Shown here piece after piece: positions 8,927 to 17,042 of a stretch of 64,000 bases of DNA. A model generated the notes under the pieces. It was not told where the DNA came from, made no database searches, and was given only the letters and a program-made list of their open reading frames with translations. The stretch is from Actinomycetota bacterium (GTDB taxonomy: Bacteria > Actinomycetota > Actinomycetes > Streptosporangiales > Streptosporangiaceae). The translations under genes and the position numbers were made by a program. The stretch covers positions 1-64,000 of the forward strand of contig DAHVAR010000036.1 of the NCBI GenBank assembly GCA_027314515.1, in the 5' to 3' direction. Each line of letters begins with the position of its first letter. Position 1 is the first letter of the stretch.

Positions 8927-8974
8927 ACCACCGGCATCGCTTAGCTGCCGACCGGACCGGGAGGGAAGGAAACT

Positions 8975-10186
8975 GTGACAGCCGTCACCCAGCAGGTCAC
9001 GGTCGAGGATGCGGAAGCCCTGGCGGAGCTGACGTACGGGTGGGAAGTCGAGTCAGCGCCGGACGCCTCGCCGTCGAGCGGACCAGCGTGGCTGCGCGCC
9101 TACGAAGGCATTGACCCTAGGCGCCCCCCGTGCCGGTACCTGCTCACCCGTCCCGGCCACGCCCAGGTCGCGGCCGTGCCCATGCACATTGCCTACGGTC
9201 CGGTCACGCCCGACGCTGACCCGCGCAGCTACTTTGGTGCGAGCGCGGAGACGTTTGCCGAGCGCGTCTGCTGCGGGTCGCAGCAAGTCTCGCCCGCGGC
9301 GGAAGTCCTGGCGTCGCTCGACCTCGACGACATATTCCCGGCGCTGATCCTGGGGTCAATGCCCGGCTATAAGACCGAGGTTCTGCACTCCTACTGGACG
9401 CCGGAACTGGCCGGTGACCTGATCGACGCTGCGATCTCCTACGCCCAGGCGGAGGGCATCGCAACCATCCTCGCGCCGTGGGTCGCCGATCACGGCAGCG
9501 GCAGGGCACTGGGCCGCGAGCTCAGTCAGCGCGGAGCCGTCAGCGTCTTCTGGGCTGTCGAGCATTACATTCCGCTGAGGCACGAGTCCCTGCAGGCACA
9601 CCTGGCGGCGGCGAGGAGCCGGGACCGTTACCGCTACCGCTGCGACATGGCCACGGCGGAGAGGATCGGCCTGACTGTGCGCCGCATCGGCACCGACGAG
9701 CTCCGCGACCGGATGCATCGCATCGGTGTCCTTGCGGCGGCAACAAGACGCAAATACGGACAGGAAATCGACGAGACAGAGATACCAACGGTACTGACGC
9801 GCCATCTCGACCTCGGCGTGCCGCTGCTGACCGTGGGCGGATTCCAGGAAGACAAGCTGGTCGCGTGCTGCGTGTCCGTCGAAAAGGGCGACCGCGTCTA
9901 CGTCAAGCACGGCGGCTTCGACTACCACGCCCTCGGCACCCGCAGCGGCGCGCACTTCGCGGTCGTGATGTACGGCACCCTCGCCGCCGCCTTCGACAGG
10001 AAAGCCCGGCTGGTCGAGTACGGGATAGGCGCCCACCAGACCAAGATCCTGCGCGGCTGCCAGTCCCGCATGGTAACCAGCTACCTGCTCACGGATCGGC
10101 CGCACGTACGGGACATCTTCAGCGCCGCGGCCGTGCTCAACGCACCATTGCGGCTGGCGGAGCAGGCTGGCATAAGCGACGTTTAG
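8975..10186 (+). CDS. GNAT/FemAB-like acyltransferase
   Basis: A 403-residue protein resembling the peptidoglycan-biosynthesis/BioF2-like branch of the GNAT superfamily (tandem acetyltransferase-like folds). Recognisable parts are a central segment with RYRYRCDMATAERIG, a conserved VYVKHGGFDYH block (about 309-319) and the late motif VEYGIGAHQTKILRGC (about 348-363). It starts at GTG 8975 behind GGAGGGAAGG, 48 bp after the radical SAM gene, so the two are likely one operon. It probably moves an acyl or aminoacyl group onto an amine, perhaps modifying the radical SAM product or conferring self-resistance. That is inference. Confidence 0.75.
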   Translation: MTAVTQQVTVEDAEALAELTYGWEVESAPDASPSSGPAWLRAYEGIDPRRPPCRYLLTRPGHAQVAAVPMHIAYGPVTPDADPRSYFGASAETFAERVCCGSQQVSPAAEVLASLDLDDIFPALILGSMPGYKTEVLHSYWTPELAGDLIDAAISYAQAEGIATILAPWVADHGSGRALGRELSQRGAVSVFWAVEHYIPLRHESLQAHLAAARSRDRYRYRCDMATAERIGLTVRRIGTDELRDRMHRIGVLAAATRRKYGQEIDETEIPTVLTRHLDLGVPLLTVGGFQEDKLVACCVSVEKGDRVYVKHGGFDYHALGTRSGAHFAVVMYGTLAAAFDRKARLVEYGIGAHQTKILRGCQSRMVTSYLLTDRPHVRDIFSAAAVLNAPLRLAEQAGISDV

Positions 10187-10324
10187 GCTTGCGCTCCTAC
10201 GGAATCACGGGTCCTGTCGCGTCTTTCTTCTTGGGTTTGCCAGGGACGCCGCACGCTTGTCGTGCATCCACCGGCGATCCATGCCGCATAGGCTAATCGG
10301 AACCAACTGGTCAGGTCGCGTGGC

Positions 10325-10715
10325 GTGTCGCCCGGCGCCCATACCGCAGGGTGACGGTCCCGGTGATGCCCGGCCCGCCAGGTTGCCTTCAGCTAGGCGA
10401 CCAGGCCGCGGAAGTTCCGCGCCGACCCTGCATACCCCGCCGCCCGCGCAGTCGGCAACAGCCGTTTCGCCGGCATTCGGCCCTGACTCTTGCGCACCTT
10501 CTCGGCAACCAGGCCGCGGACGTGCTCATGGTTATGACCACGGTCCATGCGCCGCGGGGCCGCGCCGCCGGCATTATGCCGTTCCACCATCCGCTTCACG
10601 GTCTTGTGCGTCGTACCGCACAACGCGGCAGCTCCCCGGTAGCTGCCCACCTCCCGGCAGGCGGCCAGTATGTCCATCCGTTCCCTCGCATTCTTCAATA
10701 GAAGCCCAGCCCCCG
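10325..10715 (-). pseudogene. IS21-type transposase N-terminal fragment
   Basis: Reads NARERMDILAACREVGSYRG, then an HTH with CGTTHKTVKRMVERH, then GRMPAKRLLPTARAAGYAGS, as at the N-terminus of actinobacterial IS21-like transposases. An in-frame TAG at 10393-10395 interrupts it, and similarity continues beyond (WRAGHHRDRHPAVWAPGD) before ending near 10325. The catalytic core is missing. It marks the right-hand side of the metal island. Confidence 0.65.
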
Positions 10716-10910
10716 TGCGGTTGACCGGTGTCTGGCTGACACCGACACCGTCAACGCACAGGGCCCGCCGGCCCTGACACGACACGCGAGGAGCGGAGAC
10801 TTCTAACTAACTGGAAGGAGTAATTGTCAAGACCTGTGGATCAAGATCGATAAATTGTCTGCTGGGCGCTGGGATTCGTGCCGGCCTCGCTTCGTTCTGG
10901 CGGCCGGGCG

Positions 10911-11306
10911 TCAGGTTGCGGTCGGCGAGCGGGTGCCGCGTGTTTGGTGCTGGTTGCCGTGCGGCGAGCTGAACCGCTGCTGGGCAGCCTGCCGGGTGGT
11001 GCCCAGGCGGTCGGCGATGGCGGCCCGGGAGTGGCCATGCTGGCGGGCTCGGGCCACCGCGGCGGCCTGCTCGGCCTCGGCGCTGGTCAGCCGGGCGTGT
11101 GCCTGGCTGATCCAGTCCAGCAGGCTGACCGGGGACAGGGCGGGGACTGGCGTGGCCGCCTGTCCTTTGCCTACGGTCGATCGCAGGGCATCGCAGGCGG
11201 TGCACAGGGCCACGGTGCCCCGGCGCACGACCGCGCTGACCTCGCAGCCGGTGTGGCTGTCGAGGTGGGTGGCGTAGTGGCACAGCTGTCCGGTCATGTC
11301 AACCAT
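10911..11306 (-). CDS. Small HTH-like hypothetical protein
   Basis: About 131 residues. The N-terminal half has H and C residues (HYATHLDSHTGCE, LCTACD) that could form a small zinc knuckle. The second half is a predicted HTH: LLDWISQAHARLTSAEAEQ, HSRAAIADRLGTTRQAAQQRF. I know similar uncharacterised proteins from actinomycetes, often near mobile DNA. The start is uncertain: ATGs at 11306 and 11297 and a TTG at 11315 are in frame, none with a strong ribosome site. A TGTCAA/TTGACA inverted repeat overlaps the start region and could be its own operator. Confidence 0.6.
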   Translation of the reverse strand: MVDMTGQLCHYATHLDSHTGCEVSAVVRRGTVALCTACDALRSTVGKGQAATPVPALSPVSLLDWISQAHARLTSAEAEQAAAVARARQHGHSRAAIADRLGTTRQAAQQRFSSPHGNQHQTRGTRSPTAT

Positions 11307-11534
11307 TCTTGACAACGGATCGGCCGGGGCGGCGGTCTTGGACCCGTGGCCCTTGGTGGCCTTCGTCCGCAGTCTGACAGTAGCGAACGTCGACTCGATG
11401 GTTATCTCCAGGACCTTCGCTGCAGTCGTGCGCTAGCAGGCGCTCTGTGTCGTGGACATGTCGCCATGACAGCCCGTCGGCCGGAAGTCAAATTCGAAAA
11501 ACAGCACCGATAAGGGGTTGGTGGCACGCGCTAT

Positions 11535-11568
11535 GTCGTGGACAGCATTCACGTCCCGTGTCCACGAC
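11535..11568. repeat. 10-bp inverted repeat (hairpin)
   Basis: GTCGTGGACA at 11535-11544 and TGTCCACGAC at 11559-11568 form a perfect 10-bp stem with a 14-nt loop. Further copies of GTGGACA-like sequence lie near 11449 and 11609. It may be the end of a lost insertion element or a terminator in this debris region. Confidence 0.45.
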
Positions 11569-11599
11569 GCTCCTTGAACCCGGCAAATCACCTTCTCGT

Positions 11600-11760
11600 T
11601 GACGTCATGGACACGTGCCTGCCGGCCGCCAGGTACCGCTTCCGGCCGCCGTGCCTGCGGACCTCCCGGCACAGCACGCTCGGGTCACGGCCGATCCGGG
11701 CCGCGATTTGCTTCTGCTCCTGACATGCTGCGGTGCTACGGAGTCTCGTGAGGAGCTGTT
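11600..11760 (-). pseudogene. IS30-type transposase N-terminal scrap
   Basis: A short stretch reads EQKQIAARIGRDPSVLCREV then RRHGGRKRYLAAG, close to the HTH region of IS30-family transposases. No start, catalytic core or second end is visible. Together with 10187-11940 it indicates repeated insertion and loss at this site. Confidence 0.5.
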
Positions 11761-11942
11761 GCCGCCGGCGAGCCTCCTCAGGTGGCCATGCGGCGCCATC
11801 TGCTGCCGCATGTGCGCTGGCTGTTGACCAGGGCGCTCGCAGGGGCCCTGATCGAGAGCGGTCTGACAGATGGTGCATGCAGCAGAATGAGCATGCGCTG
11901 CGCCAGGGCACGGCGTGCCCTGGTCCGGCTCTCGGCAGTGGC

Positions 11943-12911
11943 TCAGAACCGGCCGCCGCCCAGCCCGATGACGACGAACGCGCCAAGGACGAGCGCGGCT
12001 CCCGCGGCCACCGCCGCCCGGTCGGCGCGGGTCCAGCTCACCTGGCGGTAGGTGGTCCTGCGCTTGTTCACGCCGAACGCCCTGGAGTCGGCGACCAGCG
12101 CCATCTGGCCGCAGCCGCGCAACGACCCGACCAGGATCGGCACCGTGAGCAGCGGCAGCGCCCGGACCATCCGGCGCCCGTAGTCCCACAGCTGCCCGAG
12201 CTTCCACCACTTCTCCGGTCGGCTGAAGTCGTAACCACGCACTTCAGCGGCCCGCATGACGGTGTTGAGACGCTCGAAGACCTGCGGCAGGAAGCGGACG
12301 CCGACGGAAATGGCCAGGCCGAGCCGCTGCGGCGCGAGCAGTCTCGTCGTTCCCCAGACAACGTCGGAGGGGCCTGTGGTGAACACCAGGACCAGGGCAG
12401 CCGAGGCGGTGACGAGCACCCGGCCGGCCTGGTGCACGCCGTAAACGAGGCCAGCGGTAGACAGGCCGGCGGTTCCGACCCAGGCCATCGTGACGGGGTA
12501 AGCGAAGATCAGGTGATCGTTCGGGGTGGTGTAGTAGAGCCCCTGTGACCAGACCGACAGCAGCGCGGGAAGGCCGATGATCACCGCCAGGACCCGCACC
12601 CGGATGGCCGACGGCCGCAGCAGCACCCAGGGCACGAGGGTCAGGCCGAACAAGACATCAGTCCACTCCCAGTTCAGCAAGACCGACAGCGCGGTGATCA
12701 CGATCGGGTACAGCAGCTTCAGCCGCGGATCGAGCCGATGGATCGGGGTGTCGGCGGCCTCGTAGGACAAGACGTTGCGCAGGCCCTTGAGGCCGACGAA
12801 GCGCAGGAACAGTATCGGGCCCACCAGCGGCACCAGAAAGGTGATCGCGTAGGCCACCACGGTCTGGCCGGCCAGGGTGGCGAACAGCAGGTGGTCGAGG
12901 GTGTGCAGCAC
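11943..12911 (-). CDS. ecfT: ECF transporter T component (EcfT/CbiQ-like)
   Basis: A 322-residue membrane protein that couples the ATPases to the substrate-binding S component in energy-coupling-factor vitamin or metal uptake. Seven or so hydrophobic segments are visible. The conserved coupling-helix motifs fit the family: AAEVRGYD (about 222-229) and a later LVADSRAFG (about 273-281), corresponding to the two Ala-Arg-Gly-type motifs. It is the last gene of a five-gene minus-strand operon (HAD phosphatase, S component, small membrane protein, double ATPase, EcfT), 12 bp after the ATPase. Its 3' end abuts the mobile debris region. Confidence 0.88.
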   Translation of the reverse strand: MLHTLDHLLFATLAGQTVVAYAITFLVPLVGPILFLRFVGLKGLRNVLSYEAADTPIHRLDPRLKLLYPIVITALSVLLNWEWTDVLFGLTLVPWVLLRPSAIRVRVLAVIIGLPALLSVWSQGLYYTTPNDHLIFAYPVTMAWVGTAGLSTAGLVYGVHQAGRVLVTASAALVLVFTTGPSDVVWGTTRLLAPQRLGLAISVGVRFLPQVFERLNTVMRAAEVRGYDFSRPEKWWKLGQLWDYGRRMVRALPLLTVPILVGSLRGCGQMALVADSRAFGVNKRRTTYRQVSWTRADRAAVAAGAALVLGAFVVIGLGGGRF

Positions 12912-12923
12912 AGCGGCCCTCCG

Positions 12924-14765
12924 CTAGCGCAGGCTCGGAGCGAGGAGCCGGATGAGTTCCGGCACGCTGATGGCCACCTCGGCGGGCTGGCCGGCGAGCC
13001 GGCTGTGCAGGGCTGAGACTGCGGGAGCGCGGACGCCGCAGCCGTACAAGACGTCCGGTTTCGCGAACGCTCTCCGCGGCACGGTATCCAGCATTATCTC
13101 TCCCTCTCGCATCGCTACCACCCGGTCGGCGAAGCGCGCGACCAGGCGCATGTCGTGGGTAATGAGCAGGCAGGTAAGTGAGCCCAGCGAGGTGCGGACC
13201 CTGGTGAGCAGGTCGAACAACGCGGTGGCGTGGGCTTCATCGAGGCCAGTGGTCGGCTCGTCGAGGATCAGCGCTCGCGGGGCGCGGGTCAGCAGGGCGC
13301 CGAGCGCAAGCCGCTGACGCTCGCCGCCGCTGAGCGCGTAGGGGTGCGCGTCCATCCGCTCAGCCAGGCCTATCAAGGCGGCCACTTCGCCGGGCTCTGG
13401 GGCGTCCGGGCCGGTCGGCACGTGGTGCCGGCGGGTGAACTCGAGTTCGGCCGCCACGCTGTCGTTGAAGATCATGTCGTCGACGTTCTGGAACAGGTAG
13501 CCGACGCGATCGGCCTGCCGCGGGATGCGCCCGGCCTCGACCGGCCGCCCGAAGCAGGTGGCCGTCCCGGAGTCGGGGGCGACAAAGCCCATGAGCACGG
13601 AGCCCAGCGTGGTCTTGCCCGAGCCGTTCGCGCCGATGACCGCGACCCACTCGCCGTCCGCGACGCGCAGCGACACGTCGCGAAGCGCTCGTTTGCCCTT
13701 GAATGAGACGCTGACGCCGACGGCTTCCAGCGCCGCTCGCCCCGCGCTGGCTGCGCCCTGGCCGACTGCGCCGACTGCGCCGACTGCGCCCTGGCCGACT
13801 GCCTCCGCTGCGCCTTCGGCGGCGACATGGACGCCGGTGAGCCGGGCCGCTGCCTCGTCGATGGTCAGCGGGGGCCCGTCGTCGAAGTAGTCCGGCAGCC
13901 GCTCGCTGAGCGTGACAAGCTCGGGCGGCCGGACTCCGGCCTCCCGCCAGCGCGAGGTCGGCAGGAAGGCACGGCGCGGGTGGTCGTCGACGACGATCCG
14001 GCCTCCGGTCATCAGCACCACACGGTCGGCGTACGGGGCGACCTCGTCGAGCTTGTGCTCAATGATCACCACGCCGCGGCCGCGGACATGGCACAACTCA
14101 TGCAGGACCTTGAGCACCTCGTCGGTGCCGACCGGGTCCAGATCGGAGGTGGGCTCGTCGAGCACGAGCAGGGGTGGCGCCATCGCCAGCGCCGCCGCGA
14201 TCGCCACGCGCTGCTTCTGGCCGCCCGACAGCGAGCTGATCGCAGATCCGGCCAGTGCCTGCGCACCCACCATGGCCAGCGAGTCGTTCACCCGCGCGAC
14301 GACCTCGGCATGCGGCAGCGCCAGGTTTTCCGGGCCGAACGCTACCTCCGCGTCTACCTGGTACTGGATGAGCTGGTACTCGGGGTTCTGGAAGGTGATG
14401 CCCACATGCTGGGCCGTCTCGTGGAGCGGCAGTTCCGTCAGGTCGACTGGCTCGCAGCCGGCGGCCTGCCAGGTGACGTCGCCGCGGAAGTCGCCGGCGA
14501 TGCGGTGCGGGATGAGCCCGGCCATCGCCAGCGCTAGCGTCGACTTGCCGCTGCCTGACTGCCCGGCCACTACCACTAGCTCGCCGGTTCTGATCGTCAG
14601 GTCGATCCCGCTCAGTACCGGCCGGCCGCCAGGCTCGTAGGCAAACTCCTCGACGACCGCTCGCAGGGTGGCGGAAGGCTGCGCGCCGGCCGTGGTGCGG
14701 GTGTCAATCCCGCCCACGAGCCCGGCATGCAGGTCCCGAATTGCGCTCTCCTCCTCAGCGATCAT
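12924..14765 (-). CDS. ecfA: ECF transporter double ATPase (EcfA1-EcfA2 fusion)
   Basis: A 613-residue protein with two ABC ATPase domains in one chain. Domain 1 has GQSGSGKST, LSGGQKQR and LLVLDEPTSDLD. Domain 2 has GANGSGKTT, LSGGERQR and LILDEPTTGLDEA, followed by a short C-terminal extension. The linker contains repeated Gly-Ala-Val units (AVGQGAVGAVGAVGQGA) encoded by a short tandem repeat near 13745-13805. The start ATG 14765 overlaps the end of the upstream membrane-protein gene by 11 bp; the open frame extends to 14828 without support. It powers the transporter formed with the neighbouring S and T proteins, as in YkoEDC-type systems. Confidence 0.9.
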   Translation of the reverse strand: MIAEEESAIRDLHAGLVGGIDTRTTAGAQPSATLRAVVEEFAYEPGGRPVLSGIDLTIRTGELVVVAGQSGSGKSTLALAMAGLIPHRIAGDFRGDVTWQAAGCEPVDLTELPLHETAQHVGITFQNPEYQLIQYQVDAEVAFGPENLALPHAEVVARVNDSLAMVGAQALAGSAISSLSGGQKQRVAIAAALAMAPPLLVLDEPTSDLDPVGTDEVLKVLHELCHVRGRGVVIIEHKLDEVAPYADRVVLMTGGRIVVDDHPRRAFLPTSRWREAGVRPPELVTLSERLPDYFDDGPPLTIDEAAARLTGVHVAAEGAAEAVGQGAVGAVGAVGQGAASAGRAALEAVGVSVSFKGKRALRDVSLRVADGEWVAVIGANGSGKTTLGSVLMGFVAPDSGTATCFGRPVEAGRIPRQADRVGYLFQNVDDMIFNDSVAAELEFTRRHHVPTGPDAPEPGEVAALIGLAERMDAHPYALSGGERQRLALGALLTRAPRALILDEPTTGLDEAHATALFDLLTRVRTSLGSLTCLLITHDMRLVARFADRVVAMREGEIMLDTVPRRAFAKPDVLYGCGVRAPAVSALHSRLAGQPAEVAISVPELIRLLAPSLR

Positions 14766-15123
14766 GCCGCGGCACGGTCGCTGAGTTCGGCGTCGCGGCC
14801 TGGCTGGTCGCGACGGGATCCGCTGCACCAGCCGCCGTACCGCGCTCCGCCGCGCGCAGCGGGCGAGCCAGGCGCCACCAGCCGGCGAAAGTGACGACGG
14901 CCATCATGACGCCGATGATCAGCAGCGAAGTGCCCGACGACCTGTTGTCGTTGGCCCAGCTGCCCCCGAAGACCGGGAACACGGGCGTGGCGTCGCCGTT
15001 GAGGCCCCCGGTGAGGAACAGCACAAGGCCGTCGATGAGCAGGAAGGCGGAAATCACGGCGCCGATCATGGTCATCCGGAACGCGGTCTTGTAACTGCCC
15101 TTCGGCTGTCGCTGGGCGGTCAT
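14755..15123 (-). CDS. Small membrane protein in ECF operon
   Basis: A 122-residue protein with two transmembrane segments (about 17-40 and 64-83) separated by a polar loop that faces one side (GGSWANDNRSSG). I do not recognise the family. It overlaps the S-component gene by 4 bp at its start and the ATPase gene by 11 bp at its end, so it is translated as part of the ECF transporter operon. It is probably an accessory subunit of that transporter. Confidence 0.75.
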   Translation of the reverse strand: MTAQRQPKGSYKTAFRMTMIGAVISAFLLIDGLVLFLTGGLNGDATPVFPVFGGSWANDNRSSGTSLLIIGVMMAVVTFAGWWRLARPLRAAERGTAAGAADPVATSQAATPNSATVPRHDR

Positions 15124-16139
15124 AGCGACTCCTCCCCTCGGGAATCCGACGTGTCACTGGTTCTCGGTGAGTCCGGCGCGGTGGCGCTTGCGACCTGTCC
15201 GCCGGGAGTACCGCCGGGCCCGTTACGGGGTGGTGCGAGCGATGACCTGATGGCGCTGCCGAGTCCTCCGCCGGCCGGGCCGCTGATCACGCTGCCCGGT
15301 GGGCTGCCGCTGCCTGCTCCGGCCGGAGCGAGCGCGGGAGCAGGCAGCTTCGCCGCCCGGCGTCCGGACAGGATGCCGACGGAGCTGGCGACCTGGACTG
15401 CCAGGCCGGCCGTGATGGCCGCCTCGATGCCGTTGCCGATGCCGTTGCCGAGTATGCCGCCGCCGCCCGCGATGTTCGTACCGATGAAGCTGGCCCAGGT
15501 GTGGATCTGGCCGTTCAGGAAGGGGTCGAGCACGGCGTCGCCGATGATGACATTGGGCACGGCCCGCAGGAACCCGATCACGAAGCCGTCGAACGCCATC
15601 GTCCTGGCGCTCGACAGCAGTGCCTCGCCACGCCACATGATGAACAGGTCGGTGAAGATTCCCTCGTCGAGCGCGTCTGGCCAGTTGGGTAGGTTGAGCC
15701 CGTGGGTGGCGTACATGATCTCGCCGAGCACCCGCTTGACGAAGATCAGGGCCGTGACGGTGCCGGGCTTCCTGATCATCGCCACGGCGACCATGACGAT
15801 GAACATGTAGGGCAGGTCAGGAAGCTGGATCCAGTTAAGGAAGTTGCCTGCTACCGGAATGGCCGAGACGAGCGGGCCGAACAGCTGGTCGTTTAGGAAG
15901 GTATCCCAGGCCAGCAGCAGCACGGAGAGGATGGCCAGGACGAAGATGTCCTGCGTGGTCCACCGTCGCGCCTTCTTGCGGCGTGACCAGACGAACAAGA
16001 CGAAGACGCCGGCCACCATGATGAGCCAGGTGATGACGTACAGCATCGCCCTGACCCAGTCGGGCGGGTTGAAGGTGCCGTAGAGCCAGCCGTGGAGCAC
16101 GGCCGGCGCGGCGAGCACGTGCGATGAGGCGGTGAGCAT
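15120..16139 (-). CDS. Putative ECF S component
   Basis: A 339-residue membrane protein with about six hydrophobic segments in residues 25-255 and a long Pro/Gly/Ser-rich C-terminal tail. Its place between the HAD gene and EcfA/EcfT, and its helical layout, resemble substrate-specific S components of the YkoE (thiamine precursor) kind. I see no family motif that fixes the ligand, nor a riboswitch upstream. Length is larger than the usual 180-220 because of the tail. The substrate is unknown; a vitamin or vitamin precursor is the default expectation. Confidence 0.65.
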   Translation of the reverse strand: MLTASSHVLAAPAVLHGWLYGTFNPPDWVRAMLYVITWLIMVAGVFVLFVWSRRKKARRWTTQDIFVLAILSVLLLAWDTFLNDQLFGPLVSAIPVAGNFLNWIQLPDLPYMFIVMVAVAMIRKPGTVTALIFVKRVLGEIMYATHGLNLPNWPDALDEGIFTDLFIMWRGEALLSSARTMAFDGFVIGFLRAVPNVIIGDAVLDPFLNGQIHTWASFIGTNIAGGGGILGNGIGNGIEAAITAGLAVQVASSVGILSGRRAAKLPAPALAPAGAGSGSPPGSVISGPAGGGLGSAIRSSLAPPRNGPGGTPGGQVASATAPDSPRTSDTSDSRGEESL

Positions 16140-16165
16140 GCTGATCCTTTCCGGATGTGAGCGGC

Positions 16166-16945
16166 TCAGGATGTGAGCGTCGCGGTATCGGGCAGCGGGT
16201 AGCCGGGATCGTCGGCTGGGCAGTCCAGCCCGGCCAGGGCAAGGACGTGACCGAGCCCGCGCGCGGCGCCGGCCGGAGCAGGCGGGAGTATCAGGCAGGG
16301 GCAGCCGACCCGGCTGGCCGCGCCCCCGTCAGCGGGCGCGTCGTTGCCGACCATGAGCGTCTCCGCGGGCTGGACGCCGAGCTGGTCGCAGGCGTGCCGG
16401 ATGAGGGCCGGGTCCGGCTTGGCCCTGCCGTGCTCGTGCGACAGCACGAACACCCCGATCAGCTGCGCCAGGCCCGCGTGCTGGTAGCCCTGCCTGATGT
16501 TCCAGCCTGTGTTCGAGACGATGCCGATCGCCACTCCGGCCGCGTGCAGGCGCTGCAGGGTGCCGCGAGTGTCCGCGTACGGGACCATGGTGTCCGGGCT
16601 GGTCTTGTAGCGCTCGTACATGGCGACGGCCAGGCCGTCGCAGATGGTGTCGAGCGGCCGGTAGTAGGCGAGGTAGGAGGCACGGTGCGCTGCGGCCGAG
16701 CGGTTGCGCGCCAGCCGGGCGGCGGGTGACTTGGACTTCGCCGCCTTCACCGCGCTCCACCGCGCCCGGGCGTCTGCGGGCGAGACGCGGATGCCCCGCT
16801 CGGCAGCCAGCGCGACGATTGCCTCGGCTGCCGGGCTCCGCTCGAACAGCGTGCCGCCGTTGTCGAACAGCACGGCCCGGAACCGCGGCCGCCGCGGCGG
16901 GTGCGCCGCCGGTCGGCTGTCTGCGTCGTACAGATCGTGTGTCAC
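16166..16945 (-). CDS. HAD-family hydrolase
   Basis: A 259-residue haloacid-dehalogenase-type phosphatase. Motif I is LFDNGGTLFE (about 26-35), of the DxGGT subtype in which the second Asp is replaced by Gly. Motif II is GIVSNTGWN and motif III/IV is KPDPALIRHACDQLG followed by MVGNDAPAD. It is the first gene of the ECF transporter operon, 26 bp before the S component. A phosphatase beside a vitamin transporter may dephosphorylate the ligand before or after uptake, but this is inference. Confidence 0.85.
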   Translation of the reverse strand: MTHDLYDADSRPAAHPPRRPRFRAVLFDNGGTLFERSPAAEAIVALAAERGIRVSPADARARWSAVKAAKSKSPAARLARNRSAAAHRASYLAYYRPLDTICDGLAVAMYERYKTSPDTMVPYADTRGTLQRLHAAGVAIGIVSNTGWNIRQGYQHAGLAQLIGVFVLSHEHGRAKPDPALIRHACDQLGVQPAETLMVGNDAPADGGAASRVGCPCLILPPAPAGAARGLGHVLALAGLDCPADDPGYPLPDTATLTS

Positions 16946-17042
16946 GTGGACAGCAAAACCCGCGCAGGTTACGGCCAGTCCCTGAGTAAGTCAGCCAGCA
17001 GGGAAACCCTGAAGGCATCCGCTGGCCGGACGGGCTGCGGAT

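Noticed and set aside
8924-8944. UGA after the radical SAM tail read as selenocysteine, giving five further residues
   Set aside because: The RCCVRC end matches a known tail family that ends there, no GGUCU-type hairpin lies at the right distance, and read-through adds almost nothing. A one-base frameshift near 8900, giving a helix-like tail, was dropped for the same reason.
1647-10715. The two IS21-type fragments as halves of one transposase split by an insertion
   Set aside because: Orientation and order fit, but the N-terminal and C-terminal pieces resemble different IS21 subtypes, so they are more likely from separate elements.
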